DNA from: Cytobacillus sp. IB215665
GTDB taxonomy: Bacteria; Bacillota; Bacilli; Bacillales; SM2101
Direction: 5' to 3'
NCBI RefSeq assembly: GCF_033963835.1
Contig: NZ_JAXBME010000013.1
Location: 1 to 64,000 of the forward strand
DNA: 64,000 bases
Under the pieces are notes generated by a model. It saw only the letters and a list, made by a program, of their open reading frames with translations. It was not told where the DNA came from and ran no database searches. Each line of letters starts with the position of its first letter. The stretch's first letter is position 1. The position numbers and the translations under genes were made by a program. This document shows, one piece after another, positions 60,717-64,000 of this stretch.

Positions 60717-61895
60717 ATGAATCAAACAACGAAAGTTATCTTATTTTCAGCATTTTGGATGAATCTTGCAGGTTTTGCCGTAATATCTTTTTTTGCAGTT
60801 TATTTGTCAAATACACTTTATTACTCAGTAGTAGAGACTGGAACAGTATTATCTTTAATCGTTTTAACCTCCAGTGGGTTACCTCTTTTAACTGGAGGAC
60901 TCGGAGATAAATACGGTTATAAAAATTTAATGGGATTAGGATTGTTAATAAGGGGAACAGGCTTCATTATTTTAGCAATGTCAGAGTCCTTTTACTTCGT
61001 CTCTTGTGGAGCTGCTCTTATTGGGGTAGGATCTGCATGTTATGAACCTTCATCAAGAGCATTTTTCTCATCAATAAAGCAAGAGGATCTAAAAAAGAGA
61101 GTGTTTACTAATTTAAACCTTTCACTAAATGCCGGAGCAATTATTGGACCTCTTATGGGAGGGGTGTTACTATTTGTTAATCCTAGCTATCCATTTGTCA
61201 TTAGTGGCATTCTATTTTACATATTATTCGTAGTACAACTCATGTTAATAAAGCGTAGCGATTATACAATGAGTTTACGCCCTTCTATCCTTGTAAGCGT
61301 AAAGCATATCGCCAAAAATAAAAAATATATCCTCTATTGTGCTGCAATGATATTCTTTTGGTTCATGTTTTCGCAGCTAACAGTATCCATCCCGCTACAT
61401 ATGTATAACTTAACTAGTAGTGAGAGGTATGTTAGTTTAGTCATCACAATAAATGCTATAACAGGACTGATAGTAATGATTATGATCAAACAATTATTTC
61501 TTAGAATGCACATCTACAGTCTACTTACAATAGGTGTACTCACCATGTCATTTTCTTTGTTAATGATCAGTTTCATTTCATCGCCATATTGGTTATTAAT
61601 ATGTATAGTCGTATTTACGATAGGTGAAACGTTTGTATTACCTTCATCCGACATTGCAATTTCAGAATTTACCTACGGGCAGTTTCAGGGTTCATATTTT
61701 GGTTTTTTTGAAATATCCTTTGCTATTGGAGCAACTTTAGGAAATTTTACAGGTACTTTTTTGTTGAAAACCTTTCCTAATAGTATGTTGCCTTGGATTA
61801 TTTTTTCTAGTGTAGGAGTCATTAACTTTGTGCTTCTTACTATTTTGAGAAGAACTTCTGCAGCTAGCCCCGTAATGAAGGAAGAAGTCGTATAA
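60717..61895 (+). CDS. MFS transporter
   Basis: A 392-residue major facilitator with 12 predicted helices. The loop between helices 2 and 3 carries GGLGDKYGYKNLMGLG, the motif A variant of drug:H+ antiporters, and GPLMGGVLL is in helix 5. Export of a small toxic compound is most likely. ATG after AAAGGGGGTTACT. It is divergent from the CGNR regulator with shared palindromic sites. Confidence 0.88.
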   Translation: MNQTTKVILFSAFWMNLAGFAVISFFAVYLSNTLYYSVVETGTVLSLIVLTSSGLPLLTGGLGDKYGYKNLMGLGLLIRGTGFIILAMSESFYFVSCGAALIGVGSACYEPSSRAFFSSIKQEDLKKRVFTNLNLSLNAGAIIGPLMGGVLLFVNPSYPFVISGILFYILFVVQLMLIKRSDYTMSLRPSILVSVKHIAKNKKYILYCAAMIFFWFMFSQLTVSIPLHMYNLTSSERYVSLVITINAITGLIVMIMIKQLFLRMHIYSLLTIGVLTMSFSLLMISFISSPYWLLICIVVFTIGETFVLPSSDIAISEFTYGQFQGSYFGFFEISFAIGATLGNFTGTFLLKTFPNSMLPWIIFSSVGVINFVLLTILRRTSAASPVMKEEVV

Positions 61896-62025
61896 ATGTA
61901 AAATGATTTTCAATTTTTACTTTATTTTATACGTATCTACTAATTATTAAAGGATCCTTTCACAGTTAATATCATAGTAAGATTGGAAGTAGGAGTTAAT
62001 CAATGAGCAGAGATAGGTATACAGT

Positions 62026-62040
62026 TGACAATGATTATCA
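62026..62040 (+). promoter_or_regulatory. Fur box 1
   Basis: TGACAATGATTATCA matches the Bacillus Fur 7-1-7 consensus (TGATAATnATTATCA) at 14 of 15 positions, upstream of the flavodoxin. Confidence 0.75.
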
Positions 62041-62067
62041 ATATCATATATACTAATCATATATTAA

Positions 62068-62082
62068 TGATAACTATTATCA
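62068..62082 (+). promoter_or_regulatory. Fur box 2
   Basis: TGATAACTATTATCA matches the consensus with one change. It lies 40 bp before the flavodoxin start; two boxes suggest tight iron control. Confidence 0.82.
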
Positions 62083-62121
62083 ATTAAATATTTCTGCTCT
62101 TTACCTGAGGGAGGATTAACA

Positions 62122-62568
62122 ATGTCAACAGTGCTTATCATTTACGCGAGTATGTCTGGTAATACTGAATCGATAGCTGATTTAATAGAAGAAGGGATAC
62201 AGGGCGAAGGTGTAACAGTTGAAAAGAAAGATGTCTTTGATGTAGATATAAATATAATAGATAAATATAATTCAATCATATTTGGATCATATACTTGGGG
62301 GGATGGGGAGCTTCCAGATGAATTTTTAGATTTTTATGATGAGTTAACTGAGGTAGATTTGTCTGGGAAGGATTTTGCAGTGTTTGGTTCAGGAGATAGG
62401 TCTTATAAAATATACTGCGGAGCTGTTGATATTTTTGAGTCAGCTATATTACAACAAGGTGGAATGCTCGTCCAAGAGAGCTTAAAGATTGAGGACAGTC
62501 CTCAAGGCGAAGAAATAGAAAAATGTAAGCTGTTTGGAAGGGAGTTTGTTCGGAATATTAGAAAATAG
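62122..62568 (+). CDS. Flavodoxin
   Basis: A 148-residue FMN protein. The phosphate loop is SMSGNTE (10-16), the isoalloxazine-binding loops are YTWGDGELP and GSGDRSYKIYCGAVD. It replaces ferredoxin as electron carrier when iron is low, as the YkuN/YkuP flavodoxins of B. subtilis do. Two Fur boxes upstream support iron-repressed expression. ATG after GAGGGAGGATTAACA. Single gene. Confidence 0.92.
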   Translation: MSTVLIIYASMSGNTESIADLIEEGIQGEGVTVEKKDVFDVDINIIDKYNSIIFGSYTWGDGELPDEFLDFYDELTEVDLSGKDFAVFGSGDRSYKIYCGAVDIFESAILQQGGMLVQESLKIEDSPQGEEIEKCKLFGREFVRNIRK

Positions 62569-62645
62569 GTTTAGTAGAAGTAATGACTTACCTTAGAACA
62601 GTTCAACTAAGAAAAGGTAATGGCTTATAATATATATTTTAGTAA

Positions 62646-62676
62646 TTAAAGAGCTTAGCAATTCTACTAGGCTCTT
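62646..62676. terminator. Hairpin between convergent flavodoxin and L,D-transpeptidase genes
   Basis: AAGAGC / GCTCTT around TTAGCAATTCTACTAG; on the minus strand TTTAATT follows. Confidence 0.5.
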
Positions 62677-62733
62677 ATCTGTCGTAATTAAGTATTATAT
62701 TATTTTGTATATTTATTGTTAAACTAAGCAAGG

Positions 62734-64000
62734 TTATACTATCTTTACTTTAGTGCCAATTGGAATTCGATCAAATAACCATTCAATTTTTTCATTTTCC
62801 ATTCGAACGCAACCTTGTGTTACATATTCTCCAATAGATCCAGGGTTTATCGTCCCATGTATACCATATGTTCTGCCTGTTGTGCCTGGTACACTTAGAC
62901 CTAACCACCTACTGCCTAAAGGATTTGACGGATCTCCACCTGGAATATTTTTAGCGGTGTATGACGGTTCAACAAATTTAGTAATGATTTCAAACATACC
63001 CGAAGGAGTTGATAGATTTTCTCCCGTTGAAACTGTTGTTTTGAAAAATTCATCACCATTTTTATATGCAATAAGAATATTATTAGATCTATTGATTTCT
63101 ATTAAATAGTTAGCATTTACAGTCGGGCTATTTTCAATTATAGCTGTTTGATGTTGTTTAAAAATATTAGGTATGATTAATGTTTCACCACTTTTTATTG
63201 ATTCGATATTACCATTTATTTCACTTATTTCTTGAACATAATACGCTAGTTGATAATATGTATTCATAATACTATATAGCGTTTCTGCTTGTTGAACGGT
63301 ATGTACTACGATCCCGCTACTAGTAGGTATTTCAATATTAATACCGGCTTTTACATCGGTCTCAGGGTTAAGTATAGTATTATATTCCATTATGTAGTTT
63401 AATAGATTAGATTTACTATAGAATTTTCTCGCTACCTCATATAATGTGTCACCTTCTTGTACAGTATAAACAGCTAATTTGTCCGGATTTGGAACAACGA
63501 TTTGCATTCCTTCTCTGACATCTAATTCAGGATGCGTAATATTATTATATGATTGTATAAATTCAGTGCTATTTTCATTGTAAAATAATTTAGAAATTTG
63601 AAAAAGTGTTACTCCCTTTGAAATCTCATATTGGATGGAGATCTGTTTACGGCTATTAATTGATGCCTCCGTAGAACTTAAAAGGGTTTCTGAAGACTGT
63701 TTACTCTCTATTTTAGTAGATTGTACCTCTTCTGTATTTGTAGATGCAGATTCAGCAACAGGCTCTGTAACCTCTACAACCTCTACAATTTCTTGTACTT
63801 CTACTACAGAAGCTTCACTGATACTACTTGACTCTGTGCTGGTAGTATTTTCGGTAGACAAGTCTTGATTTTCTTGTACGGTCTCATTAGTATGTGAATT
63901 TAAACCTTCTATCTCGTCATTATTTTTATCAGCTGCTATTTCTTGCTCTAACTTCTTGCTTTCAAGTTGTGCTTCAGCACTTGCTTCTGTTGGATTATTA
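62734..64000 (-). CDS. LysM-containing L,D-transpeptidase (5' end outside the window)
   Basis: The frame is open to the window edge, so the N-terminus is missing. In order from the visible N-terminal side: a long acidic Ser/Thr/Glu-rich linker, three LysM modules (about ISKGVTLFQISKLFYNENST, VQEGDTLYEVARKFYSKSNL, VQQAETLYSIMNTYYQLAYY) and a C-terminal YkuD domain with IHGTINPGSIGEYVTQGCVR. The HGT-x(10)-S-x-GC-x-R pattern, with its catalytic Cys, is complete. It cross-links or modifies peptidoglycan outside the membrane, held there by LysM. The TTG near 63861 is inside the gene and not the start. Confidence 0.88.
   Translation of the reverse strand, partial: NNPTEASAEAQLESKKLEQEIAADKNNDEIEGLNSHTNETVQENQDLSTENTTSTESSSISEASVVEVQEIVEVVEVTEPVAESASTNTEEVQSTKIESKQSSETLLSSTEASINSRKQISIQYEISKGVTLFQISKLFYNENSTEFIQSYNNITHPELDVREGMQIVVPNPDKLAVYTVQEGDTLYEVARKFYSKSNLLNYIMEYNTILNPETDVKAGINIEIPTSSGIVVHTVQQAETLYSIMNTYYQLAYYVQEISEINGNIESIKSGETLIIPNIFKQHQTAIIENSPTVNANYLIEINRSNNILIAYKNGDEFFKTTVSTGENLSTPSGMFEIITKFVEPSYTAKNIPGGDPSNPLGSRWLGLSVPGTTGRTYGIHGTINPGSIGEYVTQGCVRMENEKIEWLFDRIPIGTKVKIV

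Overview
The window is low-GC DNA from a spore-forming member of the Bacillaceae; I cannot name the genus. The evidence is: strong GGAGG-type ribosome binding sites with frequent TTG and GTG starts; collagen-like exosporium-type proteins; a perfect Bacillus-type Zur box and near-perfect Fur boxes; a zinc-independent L33 ribosomal protein beside a CobW/ZagA GTPase; an ECF sigma factor with a DUF4179 partner; and an L,D-transpeptidase with LysM repeats. No tRNA, rRNA, CRISPR array, intact insertion sequence or phage was seen.

Layout. 0-11 kb: single genes (DUF1456 end, exported protein, collagen-like spore-surface protein, DUF1963, YVTN beta-propeller, rhomboid protease, GNAT acetyltransferase) with IS3, HIT and CPCC remnants between them. 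11.5-14.1 kb: a Zur-controlled zinc-starvation operon (FAD oxidoreductase, CobW/ZagA, rpmG without zinc cysteines). 14.8-28 kb: two paralogous serine hydrolases, a divergent MerR/membrane-protein pair, a duplicated Nudix gene (one copy dead), an RDD protein, a GyrI-like protein and an ECF sigma/DUF4179 module. 28-38 kb: a mostly minus-strand block with a candidate secreted pore-forming protein, a tandem array of YVTN beta-propeller genes, a P-domain protein, a TetR-pirin-DoxX unit and a GNAT/TPR protein. 38.6-52 kb: a lipoprotein peptidase, an erythromycin-esterase-like lipoprotein, pyrF, gpsA, a PD40 lipoprotein, an APH-type kinase and a broken collagen-like gene. 53-64 kb: a two-gene island of different base use, a GntR-ABC transporter operon, a CGNR regulator with a divergent MFS pump, an iron-regulated flavodoxin and the L,D-transpeptidase.

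The most striking feature is a family of about 34 short repeat modules between genes. They share the lead TTATTCMACAATATGGCGC, followed by a hairpin whose arms change together from copy to copy, then a T-rich tract. Several copies also carry a mirrored right end (GGGCCATATTGTGGAATAA), so the full unit looks like a roughly 75-bp nested palindrome: a mobile or formerly mobile element that carries a rho-independent terminator. It is frequent from 0 to 28 kb and from 38.6 to 51.5 kb, nearly always in plus orientation, and absent from 28-38.6 kb and after 56.7 kb. Two further dispersed palindrome families are present.

A second theme is decay: about 20 broken or truncated genes in 64 kb, several with single-base indels. 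Either this is a relaxed-selection accessory region or some indels are sequence errors; raw reads would decide. All family assignments rest on motif recognition by eye, without database searches.
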